In this document: positions 1-5,317 of the stretch, piece by piece
Numbering within the stretch: position 1 is the first letter of the stretch
Layout: every line of letters begins with the position of its first letter
Assembly (NCBI GenBank): GCA_964561005.1
Contig: CAZLNO010000159.1
Coordinates: 1-5,317 of the forward strand
Source of the DNA: CAZLNO01 sp964561005
GTDB taxonomy: Bacteria > Pseudomonadota > Alphaproteobacteria > Kiloniellales > Rhodovibrionaceae
DNA length: 5,317 bases
Direction of reading: 5' to 3'
Position numbers and translations under genes: made by a program
Notes under the pieces: model-generated
What the model was told of the DNA's origin: nothing
The model's input: the letters and a program-made list of their open reading frames with translations, nothing else
Database searches by the model: none

Positions 1-273
1 GGGTTCCTTAACGGTTATAACCCTGCGGATAGGATGCCAAACTCTCGATACGATCCTCATCAGAAATCCGGTCTGTTCCGCCTCCGAATCGTTTGGACTT
101 CGCAACCGTCCCCATCATGAACTTGCTTATGGAGATCGGTTGCTCTCCGTCATCTTCGTCAAAAGACTTAGGACCTCGCGCGCGGACGTAAAGGGTGCGC
201 CCCGAACCAAAGACAGGCGCGGCCGGCTTTGCGACCGCGATCCGGCCTCGTGCGTTCCGTCGCCGAGGGCGGG
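1..273. other. Low-GC region beyond modC with no recognised gene
   Basis: This stretch follows the stop of modC. Roughly the first 180 bases are visibly poorer in G+C than everything to the right. I see no tRNA-like cloverleaf, no insertion-sequence end and no convincing rho-independent terminator: the best inverted pair near the modC stop (CCTCG at 246-250 with CGAGG at 264-268) is short and lacks a T-tract in either direction. A perfect 10-base palindrome, GGTTATAACC, lies at 13-22. A plus-strand frame is also open from the left edge, antisense to the small minus-strand frame at 8-277, but has no start or homology I can recognise. Confidence 0.5.
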
Positions 274-277
274 TCAC
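8..277 (-). CDS. Doubtful small hypothetical protein downstream of modC (89 codons)
   Basis: I do not recognise this protein. The frame can start at a GTG whose last two bases overlap the modC stop (GTGA), with GGAG five bases upstream, an arrangement typical of translational coupling. An internal start at the double ATG (ending at 118) would give 36 residues. The product has a basic N-terminus (VTRPRRRNARGR), an acidic patch around residues 39-46 (FDEDDGEQ lies here) and a polar C-terminus ending in QGYNR; there is no signal peptide, membrane segment or known motif. Third-position GC, counted by hand, is only about 60 percent, far below the adjacent mod genes, so this is either acquired DNA, a degraded gene or chance. 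The upstream part of the open frame (to 436) is only a shadow of modC. Probability of being real is low. Confidence 0.22.
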   Translation of the reverse strand: MTRPRRRNARGRIAVAKPAAPVFGSGRTLYVRARGPKSFDEDDGEQPISISKFMMGTVAKSKRFGGGTDRISDEDRIESLASYPQGYNR

Positions 278-1413
278 GCCGGCTCCGATCCGTCCGGACG
301 CGGCCGGAAGTGTCCACGCGCGGCGCGGCGGCCCAGGGTGTGGCGGTCCACCGCGACGGCCTTGATCAGGGCGTACACCTCGCTCCCGCGCCGCAGCTCC
401 AGCGCCGCGACGGACTTGGCGGTCACCCGCGCCCACAGCGGCGCGCCGGCGACGTCCAGGCGCAGGTCCACCAGCGGGCCGGCCTCCGCGCCGAACTCCG
501 TCACCGTGGCGCGCAGCACGTTGAGGATGCTGCAGTCCGCCGGCGGAGTCCTCGCCAGCGCCACGTCGCGGGCGCGGATGCGCACCCGGAGCTCGGTCCC
601 CACCGGCAGCTCGAGCCCCGGCACCGTCAGCTTGCCTCCCGCAAATGCCAGGATGGTGAGGCCGAAGCGCGTATCCTGCTCGGCCACGGTGACCGGCAGC
701 GCCGCGCCGGCCTCGTAGCGCCCGGTCAGCGGCCGCAGGTCCAGGCGGCTGGTCAGGTCCTCCACCGGCCCGACGGCGGCGATCTCGCCGTCGTTGAGCA
801 GCACCAGGGTGTCGGCCAGGCGGATGATCTCGTCCATGGCGTGGCTGACATAGACGATCGGGATGCGCAGCTCGTCGCGCAGCCGCTCGATGAAAGGCAG
901 GATCTCCTCCTTGCGCGGCTGGTCGAGCGAGGCCAGCGGCTCGTCCATCAGCAGCAGCCTTGGGTTGGACAGCAGCGCCCGCCCCAGCGCGACCCGCTGC
1001 TTCTCGCCGCCGGAGAGGTCGCGCGGCCGCCGGCGCAGCAGATGCCCGATGCCGAGCAGCTCGACGACGCGGTCGAGCGACAGTGCCTGGCCGTCGTCGG
1101 GCGCGCGGCGGCGACCGTAGAGCAGGTTGCCGCGCACGGCGTAGTGCGGGAACAGCCGTCCCTCCTGGAAGACATAGCCGATGCGCCGGCGCTCCGGCGG
1201 CAGGTCGATGCCGCGCGCGGAATCGAACAGGCGTTCGCCGTTGACCGTGATGTGCCCGGCGTCGGGGCGCAGCAGCCCCGCCAGGAGGTTCACCAGGGTG
1301 CTCTTGCCCGCTCCCGAACGCCCGAACAGGGCGACGATGCCGACGGTCTCGCAGGCGAAGGCGGCCGACAGCCTGAAGGCCCCCAGGTCCTTCCGAACGG
1401 CCAGGTCGAGCAT
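274..1413 (-). CDS. modC: Molybdate ABC transporter ATP-binding protein ModC
   Basis: This is the ATPase that powers molybdate import on the cytoplasmic face of the ModB dimer. The 379-residue product shows the full ABC set: Walker A GRSGAGKST (31-39), Q-loop glutamine at 83 (VFQEGRLFPH), signature LSGGEKQR (133-140), Walker B LLLMDEP (153-159), D-loop SLD (162-164) and switch histidine 191 (YVSHAMDE). After about residue 230 comes a C-terminal regulatory part; residues about 295-355 fit a TOBE/Mop-like oxyanion-binding domain (SILNVLRATVTEF, then WARVTAKSVAALEL and VYALIKAVAV). That domain, with the modA and modB neighbours, distinguishes it from sulfate or iron importers. It is slightly longer than usual ModC proteins because of a basic, proline-containing tail (360-379). 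The ATG lies four bases after the modB stop, with a GGGA just upstream inside the end of modB. All catalytic residues are intact, so it should be functional. Confidence 0.96.
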   Translation of the reverse strand: MLDLAVRKDLGAFRLSAAFACETVGIVALFGRSGAGKSTLVNLLAGLLRPDAGHITVNGERLFDSARGIDLPPERRRIGYVFQEGRLFPHYAVRGNLLYGRRRAPDDGQALSLDRVVELLGIGHLLRRRPRDLSGGEKQRVALGRALLSNPRLLLMDEPLASLDQPRKEEILPFIERLRDELRIPIVYVSHAMDEIIRLADTLVLLNDGEIAAVGPVEDLTSRLDLRPLTGRYEAGAALPVTVAEQDTRFGLTILAFAGGKLTVPGLELPVGTELRVRIRARDVALARTPPADCSILNVLRATVTEFGAEAGPLVDLRLDVAGAPLWARVTAKSVAALELRRGSEVYALIKAVAVDRHTLGRRAARGHFRPRPDGSEPA

Positions 1414-1417
1414 CGGC

Positions 1418-2107
1418 CTATCCCGCGATCCGTCGCTGCAGCCGGCGCGCCAGCAACTCGGAGGCGGCGAGCGCCCCCAGCGCCAGCACGACCGAGATGG
1501 CGGCCAGCCGCAGCGCGCCCTGCTCGCCGCCCGGGGTCTGGACGAGGCTGTAGATCGCCAGCGGCAGCGTGCGCGTCTCGCCCGGGATGTTGGAGACGAA
1601 GGTGATCGTCGCGCCGAACTCCCCCAGGCTGCGGGCGAAGCCGAGAATGGCGCTCGCCAGAATGCCCGGCGCCATGAGCGGCAGCGTGATGGTGAAGAAG
1701 ACCCCGGCTCGGCCGGCGCCCAGCGTGCGCGCCGCCGATTCGAGCCGCCGGTCGACGGCCTCCAGCGACAGCCGCATGGCGCGCACCATCAACGGAAAGG
1801 CCATCACGGCGGCGGCCAGGGCGGCGCCCTGCCAGGTGAACGCCACGGTGAGGCCGAACCACGCCTCCAGCCAGGCGCCGATCGGTCCGTTGCGGCCAAA
1901 CAGCAGCAGCAGGGCATAGCCCACCACCACCGGCGGCAGCACAAGCGGCAGGTGGATGACGCCGTTGGCCAGCGTCTTGCCCGGGAAGTCCCGCCGCGCC
2001 AGCAGCCAGGCGACGGCGAGTGCCACGGGCATGCCGATCCCGACCGCCCAGAGCGCCACGCGCAGGCTGAGGGTCACGGCCTCGACCTCCAGCGGCGACA
2101 GCTCCAT
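1418..2107 (-). CDS. modB: Molybdate ABC transporter permease ModB
   Basis: This is the membrane-spanning subunit of the molybdate importer and would work as a homodimer. From the ATG it has 229 residues, normal for ModB. Hydrophobic segments lie near 9-35, 51-70, 91-108, 145-160 and 202-219, consistent with five helices. The cytoplasmic EAA loop that docks onto the ATPase is clear at about 123-143: E-S-A-A-R-T-L-G, then ITLP. The conserved stretch LGEFGATITFVSNIPGETRT (about 161-180) is typical of ModB and related sulfate permeases. The start is ambiguous: GTG at 2110 is followed directly by ATG at 2107. A GAGG (spanning the modA stop) sits 5 bases before the GTG and 8 before the ATG; I chose ATG. 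The modA stop lies about ten bases upstream and modC follows after four bases, so the three genes are almost certainly cotranscribed. Confidence 0.95.
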   Translation of the reverse strand: MELSPLEVEAVTLSLRVALWAVGIGMPVALAVAWLLARRDFPGKTLANGVIHLPLVLPPVVVGYALLLLFGRNGPIGAWLEAWFGLTVAFTWQGAALAAAVMAFPLMVRAMRLSLEAVDRRLESAARTLGAGRAGVFFTITLPLMAPGILASAILGFARSLGEFGATITFVSNIPGETRTLPLAIYSLVQTPGGEQGALRLAAISVVLALGALAASELLARRLQRRIAG

Positions 2108-2117
2108 CACGCCGGCC

Positions 2118-2903
2118 TCACGAGCCTTCGGCCGGCGCCGGCATTCGGAACCCGTGCCGGCGGAAGATCGCCGCCGCCTCGGGTCCGCGCAGGAAGTCGA
2201 AGAAGCGGCGCGCCGCCTCGCCGGCCGGCTGCCCCACCAGGACCAGGGGATAGCGGATCAAGGGATGGCTCTCCGGGGGCAGCCCGGCCGCTACGCGCAC
2301 ATCGTCGCTGATGCGGGCGTCGGTCGTGTAGACCACGCCGGCCGCCGCCTCGCCGCGCGCGACCATCGCGAGCGCCGCCCGGACGTCGCTGCCGAAGGCG
2401 GTGCGGCGCCGGACGTTCGGCCAGAGATCCAGGCTCTTGAGCGCCGCCCGCGCATAGCGCCCCGCCGGGACGTGCGACGGATCGCCCATCGCCAGACGCC
2501 GTTGCCCGAGGTAGTCGGGCAGGGCTTGGACGTTCCTCAACGGCGGCGCCCCCTCGGGGACGACGACCACCAGGCCGTTGCCGAGCAGGTTGACGCGGCT
2601 GTCCCGGTCGATGCCCTCTCGCTGGGCCAGCCAGTCCATCCAGGCCTCGTTGGCGGAGAGATAGAGGTCCGCCGGCGCGCCGGCGGCGATCTGCTTGGCC
2701 AGCGTGGAGGAGGCCGCGAACACCGGCCGCACCGATTCGCCGCGCGCCTCGGCATAGCGGGCGACGACGGCCTGCACGGCCTCGGTGGTGCTCGCGGCGG
2801 CGAAGATCGTGACCGGTCGCTCCGCCGCCCGCGCACTTGGTATGACCAGGAGCGCGGCCAGAAGGGCGGCGAGCCATCCCAGACGGCCAGGGCGAGGGGT
2901 CAT
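2118..2903 (-). CDS. modA: Molybdate-binding periplasmic protein ModA
   Basis: This is the periplasmic receptor that delivers molybdate (probably also tungstate) to ModBC. The 261-residue precursor has a Sec signal peptide: a basic start, a hydrophobic core LAALLAALLVI (about 11-21) and a likely cut after ARA (24-26), leaving a mature protein starting near AERPVTIF. Family landmarks in order are FAAAST (34-39), FAASSTLAKQIAAGAPADLYLSAN split over about 62-85, VNLLGNGLVVVVP (about 104-116), AMGDPSHVPAGRYARAAL (138-155), GEAAAGVVYTTDA (184-196) and a C-terminal RRFFDFLRGPEAAAIFRRHGF (232-252). The oxyanion-contacting serines and tyrosine known from ModA correspond to the AAAST serine (38), a serine in FAASST (65 or 66) and Y192. 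The start has GGGAG about ten bases upstream, in the short gap after metC. The class I ModA length and motifs favour it over TupA or WtpA. Confidence 0.95.
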   Translation of the reverse strand: MTPRPGRLGWLAALLAALLVIPSARAAERPVTIFAAASTTEAVQAVVARYAEARGESVRPVFAASSTLAKQIAAGAPADLYLSANEAWMDWLAQREGIDRDSRVNLLGNGLVVVVPEGAPPLRNVQALPDYLGQRRLAMGDPSHVPAGRYARAALKSLDLWPNVRRRTAFGSDVRAALAMVARGEAAAGVVYTTDARISDDVRVAAGLPPESHPLIRYPLVLVGQPAGEAARRFFDFLRGPEAAAIFRRHGFRMPAPAEGS

Positions 2904-2919
2904 GCGCGCGGTTCTCCCG

Positions 2920-4116
2920 TCACGACTCGGACCCGGCGTGCAGCCGCTCGAAGCCGGCGGCCAGATCGTCGATCAGGTCGGCCGGGTCCTCCAGCCCGAT
3001 GTGCAGGCGCAGCAGCGGGCCGGGGCCCGGCGGCGGGGCGACGCGGCGCCTGGGCGGCGGATGGCCGGCAATCACCAGACTCTCGAAGCCGCCCCAGCTC
3101 GCGCCGATTCCGAACAGCTCCAGCCCGTCCACCATGCGGGCGACGGCCTCGTGCGGCCAGGGCTCGGCCAGCACCAGGCCCAGCAGCCCCGAGGCGCCGC
3201 CGAAGTCGCGCGCCCAGAGCGCGTGCTGGGGATGCGAGGGCAGGGGCGGGTAGAGCACCTGGGCGACCTCCGGTCGCGACTCCAGCCACTCGGCCACCGC
3301 CAGGGCGTTGCCGGCGTGGCGCGCCAGCCGCACCTCCAGGGTGCGCAGCCCGCGCAGCCCGAGGTAGACCTCCTCGGACCCGGCCACCACGCCGAAGGCG
3401 TAGGCGGCGGCGCGCAATTCCTGCGCCCAGGCCTCGTTCGCGGTGACCGCCCCCAGCATGGCGTCCGCGTGGCCCACGATGTACTTCGTCGCCGCCTGGA
3501 TCGACAGGTCGACCCCGTGCGCCAGCGGCTGGAAGTGCCAGGGCGTGGCCCAGGTGTTGTCCATCAGGACCGCCAGGCCCGCGTCCTTGGCCGCCCGCGC
3601 CAGGGCGGGCACGTCCTGCACCTCGAACGTCATCGAGCCGGGCGATTCGAGCAGCAGCGCCCGCGTGTTCTCGCGGATGGCCGAGGACAGCGCGGCGGCG
3701 TCGGCGGTGGGCGCGATGTAGCCGGTCTCGATGCCGAACCGGCTCTGGGTCTCCTCGCAGAACTTGCGCGTCGGGCCGTAGACCGCGTCCGTCACGAGGA
3801 CGTGGTCGCCGGCCTTCAGGACCGCCAGCAGGGCCGTGGCGATGGCCGACAGGCCGGAGGGGAACAGCACGCAGTCCGCGCCGCCCTCCAGCTCGCGCAG
3901 GGCGTCCTCCAGCGCGTGGTGGGTCGGGGTGCCGAAGCGGCCGTAGACAGTATCGCCGTGCCGGAAGCGGCGACCGGGGGCCTCGTGCGTGGCGAGGTCC
4001 GGGGAGAGCACCGTCGAGGCGCGGAACACCGGCGGATTCACGACGCCGGCGAAGCGCTGGGGATCGCGGCCCAGGTGGCTCAGCTTCGTGGCGCGGCGGC
4101 GACTTGCTTTCGTCAT
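2920..4116 (-). CDS. metC: Cystathionine beta-lyase (MetC), PLP-dependent
   Basis: This cytosolic enzyme of the Cys/Met-metabolism PLP family cleaves cystathionine to homocysteine, pyruvate and ammonia, the penultimate route to methionine. The 398 residues match the normal family length. Visible landmarks are VNPPVFRASTV (26-36), YGRFGTPT (58-65; tyrosine and arginine that contact cofactor phosphate of the partner subunit), FPSGLSAI (85-92), the cofactor-binding aspartate in VLMDNTWATP (D186), the Schiff-base lysine in QAATKYIVGHADAM (K211), GASWGGFESL (338-347) and the carboxylate-binding arginine R370 in LLRLHIGLEDP. The W-G-G-F-E-S signature and D-N-T-W-A-T-P point to the MetC-type lyase rather than MetB or methionine gamma-lyase, although activity on cystine or related thiols cannot be excluded. 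A GGAAG lies eight bases before the ATG. The stop is 16 bases from modA on the same strand, and aapJ is divergent. Confidence 0.93.
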   Translation of the reverse strand: MTKASRRRATKLSHLGRDPQRFAGVVNPPVFRASTVLSPDLATHEAPGRRFRHGDTVYGRFGTPTHHALEDALRELEGGADCVLFPSGLSAIATALLAVLKAGDHVLVTDAVYGPTRKFCEETQSRFGIETGYIAPTADAAALSSAIRENTRALLLESPGSMTFEVQDVPALARAAKDAGLAVLMDNTWATPWHFQPLAHGVDLSIQAATKYIVGHADAMLGAVTANEAWAQELRAAAYAFGVVAGSEEVYLGLRGLRTLEVRLARHAGNALAVAEWLESRPEVAQVLYPPLPSHPQHALWARDFGGASGLLGLVLAEPWPHEAVARMVDGLELFGIGASWGGFESLVIAGHPPPRRRVAPPPGPGPLLRLHIGLEDPADLIDDLAAGFERLHAGSES

Positions 4117-4244
4117 GCGGCGGACTTCCGGCTCCGGTGGGTGGCGAGGGGCGCCCCGAGGCGGCGTGGCACCGATCCTTCCATCCCGGCACGCGCCTTG
4201 CCAAGCCCTCGCGAACCACCGCCGCCCCGCCCTGCAACCCTTCG

Positions 4245-4273
4245 AGCATGTTCGGAATTGTTGCGTTTGTCAC
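4245..4273 (-). promoter_or_regulatory. Candidate sigma-70-type promoter for metC-modABC
   Basis: On the minus strand GTGACA (4273-4268) matches five of six bases of the TTGACA -35 box. After exactly 17 bases comes CATGCT (4250-4245), a weak -10 that keeps the A at position 2 and the T at position 6. Transcription would start near 4238, leaving a leader of about 120 bases before the metC ATG. The -10 is poor, and alphaproteobacterial promoters are loosely conserved, so this is a guess from spacing and position. No comparably good promoter was found for aapJ on the plus strand. Confidence 0.3.
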
Positions 4274-4285
4274 ACGTTTGCGACA
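4268..4285. promoter_or_regulatory. Imperfect inverted repeat, candidate operator
   Basis: TGTCACA (4268-4274) and TGCGACA (4279-4285) form an inverted pair in which six of seven positions match, separated by four bases. It overlaps the candidate -35 box of metC and lies midway between the divergent genes, the position expected for a dimeric regulator acting on one or both. The regulator is unknown. Confidence 0.3.
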
Positions 4286-4377
4286 TCGTTCCGGCTTCGG
4301 AGGCGCCGGGGCGCCGGGGCGGGGCCGCGAAAGGCTCCGGACCGGGGAAGCCGGGGCGACCTTCTCGCATCAACGTG

Positions 4378-4396
4378 CGAACGAATTGTGCGTTCG
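4378..4396. repeat. Perfect inverted repeat just upstream of the aapJ ribosome-binding site
   Basis: CGAACG (4378-4383) pairs perfectly with CGTTCG (4391-4396) around the seven-base loop AATTGTG. It ends nine bases before the AGGGAGG Shine-Dalgarno sequence. It could be an operator or a small hairpin in the leader RNA. There is no T-tract after it, so it is not a terminator. Confidence 0.4.
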
Positions 4397-4404
4397 AGCA
4401 AAAC

Positions 4405-4411
4405 AGGGAGG
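4405..4411 (+). promoter_or_regulatory. Strong Shine-Dalgarno sequence of aapJ
   Basis: AGGGAGG lies five bases before the ATG at 4417 and is the strongest ribosome-binding site in the window. It decides the start in favour of this ATG over the in-frame ATG three codons later (Met4). Confidence 0.85.
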
Positions 4412-4416
4412 CTTAG

Positions 4417-5317
4417 ATGAAACGCATGCAATGGCTCGCCGCCGCGGCGGCGGCTGTGGTGATCGGCGTGGCCGGGACGGCCCAGGCAGGCGAGACCTTC
4501 GACGCCGTCAAGGAGCGCGGGACCCTGCGCTGCGGCGTGAACACCGGCCTGGCCGGCTTCTCCATGGCCGACGACCAGGGCAACTGGAAGGGGCTGGACG
4601 TCGACTACTGCCGCGCGCTGGCGGCGGCGGTGCTGGGCGACGCCGACAAGGTGGAGTACACGCCGCTCTCCGCCCAGCAGCGCTTCACCGCGCTGCAGTC
4701 CGGCGAGGTCGACGTGCTCTCGCGCAACACCACCTGGACGCTGACCCGCGACGTCTCGCTGGGCATCCACTTCGCGGGCGTGGACTTCTACGACGGCCAG
4801 GGTTTCATGGTGCCCAAGGACCTGGGCGTGAAGAGCGCAAAGGAGCTCAGCGGCGCGGCGGTCTGCGTGCAGACCGGCACGACGACCGAGCTGAACCTGG
4901 CCGACTATGCCCGGGCGAACGACCTGGACATCGAGCCGGTGGTCTTCGAGGGCCAGCCCGAGGCGCTGAGCGCCTTCTTCGGCGGCCGCTGCCAGGTGTT
5001 CACCACCGACAAGTCCGGCCTGGCGTCGATCAAGGCGAACGACGCGCCGGATCCGGACGCCTACATGATCCTGCCGGAGACCATCTCCAAGGAGCCGCTG
5101 GGGCCGTCCGTGCGCCGCGGCGACGACCAGTGGTTCGCGATCGCCAAGTGGGTGCTCTTCGCCCTGATCCAGGCCGAGGAGTCCGGCCTGACCTCCGACA
5201 ACGTCGACGAGTTGAAGGCGAACAGCGACAACCCGATGATCCGGCGCATGCTCGGCGTGTCGGGCGACATGGGCGAGAAGCTCGGCCTCGACAGGGAGTG
5301 GGCCTATCGCGCCATCA
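4417..5317 (+). CDS. aapJ: General L-amino-acid ABC transporter substrate-binding protein AapJ (3' end cut by window)
   Basis: This is the periplasmic receptor of a broad-specificity (Aap/Bzt-type) amino-acid importer, working with AapQ, AapM and AapP. The window holds 300 codons; family members are about 340 residues, so roughly 40 are missing at the C-terminus and the frame is open to the edge. Residues 1-24 form a Sec signal peptide (MKRM start, alanine-rich core, cut after AQA). The mature part begins with ETFDAVKERGTLRCGVNTGL and continues with the family-3 binding-protein stretch GNWKGLDVDYCRALAAAV (55-72), QQRFTALQSGEVDVLSRNTTWTLTRD (87-112), FYDGQGFMV (124-132), CVQTGTTTELNLADY (150-164), FFGGRCQVFTTDKSGLAS (187-204) and GPSVRRGDDQWF (229-240). 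Four cysteines in the mature part (39, 65, 150, 192) could form disulfides in the periplasm. The gene is divergent from metC; its transporter partners are expected beyond the right edge. The alternative is BztA or another family-3 protein of the same class. Confidence 0.93.
   Translation, partial: MKRMQWLAAAAAAVVIGVAGTAQAGETFDAVKERGTLRCGVNTGLAGFSMADDQGNWKGLDVDYCRALAAAVLGDADKVEYTPLSAQQRFTALQSGEVDVLSRNTTWTLTRDVSLGIHFAGVDFYDGQGFMVPKDLGVKSAKELSGAAVCVQTGTTTELNLADYARANDLDIEPVVFEGQPEALSAFFGGRCQVFTTDKSGLASIKANDAPDPDAYMILPETISKEPLGPSVRRGDDQWFAIAKWVLFALIQAEESGLTSDNVDELKANSDNPMIRRMLGVSGDMGEKLGLDREWAYRAI

Larger units (their letters stand above)
4117..4416. other. Divergent metC / aapJ control region
   Basis: These 300 bases separate two divergent starts and must hold both promoters. 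The centre (about 4241-4290) is locally A/T-richer and contains the likely promoter and operator sequences. The flanks are very GC-rich: a perfect palindrome GGGGCGCCCC at 4148-4157 lies in the metC leader, and an 8-base tandem unit GGCGCCGG (4302-4309 and 4310-4317) followed by more G-runs lies in the aapJ leader. No protein-coding gene is convincing here; a minus-strand frame that ends at the metC start is treated as a possible upstream frame only. Confidence 0.8.

Noticed and set aside
241..273. Terminator after modC
   Set aside because: The only inverted pair (CCTCG/CGAGG) is five bases with a long loop and no T-tract, so it does not qualify.
229..1605. Long plus-strand open frame opposite modC and modB
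   Set aside because: It is antisense to genes with intact motifs, its product is low-complexity Q/R/G/A/P sequence, and long shadow frames are expected in DNA this GC-rich.
1956..3446. 496-codon plus-strand frame opposite modA and metC
   Set aside because: Arginine/proline-rich shadow with no family resemblance, lying antisense to well-supported genes.
4148..4157. GGGGCGCCCC palindrome as an operator or terminator in the metC leader
   Set aside because: Short perfect GC palindromes are common in such GC-rich DNA and there is no T-tract or supporting context.
4117..4260. Possible SAM-II riboswitch in the metC leader
   Set aside because: SAM-II elements are known ahead of methionine genes in alphaproteobacteria, but the A-rich conserved core and its pseudoknot partner before the ribosome-binding site are absent here; the leader is nearly all G/C.
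2785..4416. 543-codon plus-strand frame that ends directly before the aapJ ATG
   Set aside because: It runs antisense across metC and the divergent region, shows no recognisable domain, and the composition is that of a shadow frame. metC carries all its catalytic residues on the other strand.
4270..4770. Minus-strand frame opposite the start of aapJ
   Set aside because: aapJ has a strong ribosome-binding site, signal peptide and family motifs on the plus strand; the opposite frame is low-complexity.
1..5317. CRISPR arrays, transposon ends, tRNA or rRNA genes, or a defence system
   Set aside because: No regularly spaced repeats, terminal inverted repeats with target duplications, cloverleaf sequences or defence-type protein domains were seen; nearly all of the window is explained by transporter and metabolic genes.

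Overview
The window looks like chromosomal DNA of a high-GC alphaproteobacterium. The coding regions use G/C-ending codons almost throughout, and the general L-amino-acid binding protein AapJ sits divergently beside a MetC-type lyase. From memory, that pairing is seen around the aap operon of rhizobia and relatives. The order or genus cannot be fixed from sequence alone; a Rhodospirillales-like organism is a reasonable guess.

Layout. Positions 1-273 have lower GC than the rest and hold no recognisable gene. They carry one doubtful 89-codon reading frame on the minus strand (8-277), whose GTG overlaps the modC stop. Positions 274-2903 carry, read leftward on the minus strand, a complete molybdate ABC importer: modA (periplasmic binding protein), modB (permease) and modC (ATPase with a C-terminal TOBE/Mop-like part). 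The gaps between these genes are 4-10 bases. Positions 2920-4116, also minus, encode a full-length cystathionine beta-lyase (metC) that ends 16 bases before modA, so metC-modA-modB-modC is probably one transcription unit. Positions 4117-4416 are the divergent control region. From 4417 the plus strand carries aapJ, cut off by the window edge after 300 codons; its permease and ATPase partners would lie beyond the edge.

How the genes work together. ModA captures molybdate (or tungstate) in the periplasm, ModB carries it across the membrane and ModC supplies ATP hydrolysis; molybdate feeds molybdenum cofactor synthesis. MetC converts cystathionine to homocysteine in methionine synthesis. AapJ is the periplasmic receptor of a broad-specificity amino-acid importer. 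Apart from the possible shared transcript of metC and mod, no functional link between the three is established here.

No exotic system was found. The points most worth a second look are the metC-mod linkage, the short low-GC frame after modC, and small inverted and direct repeats in the metC/aapJ divergent region.
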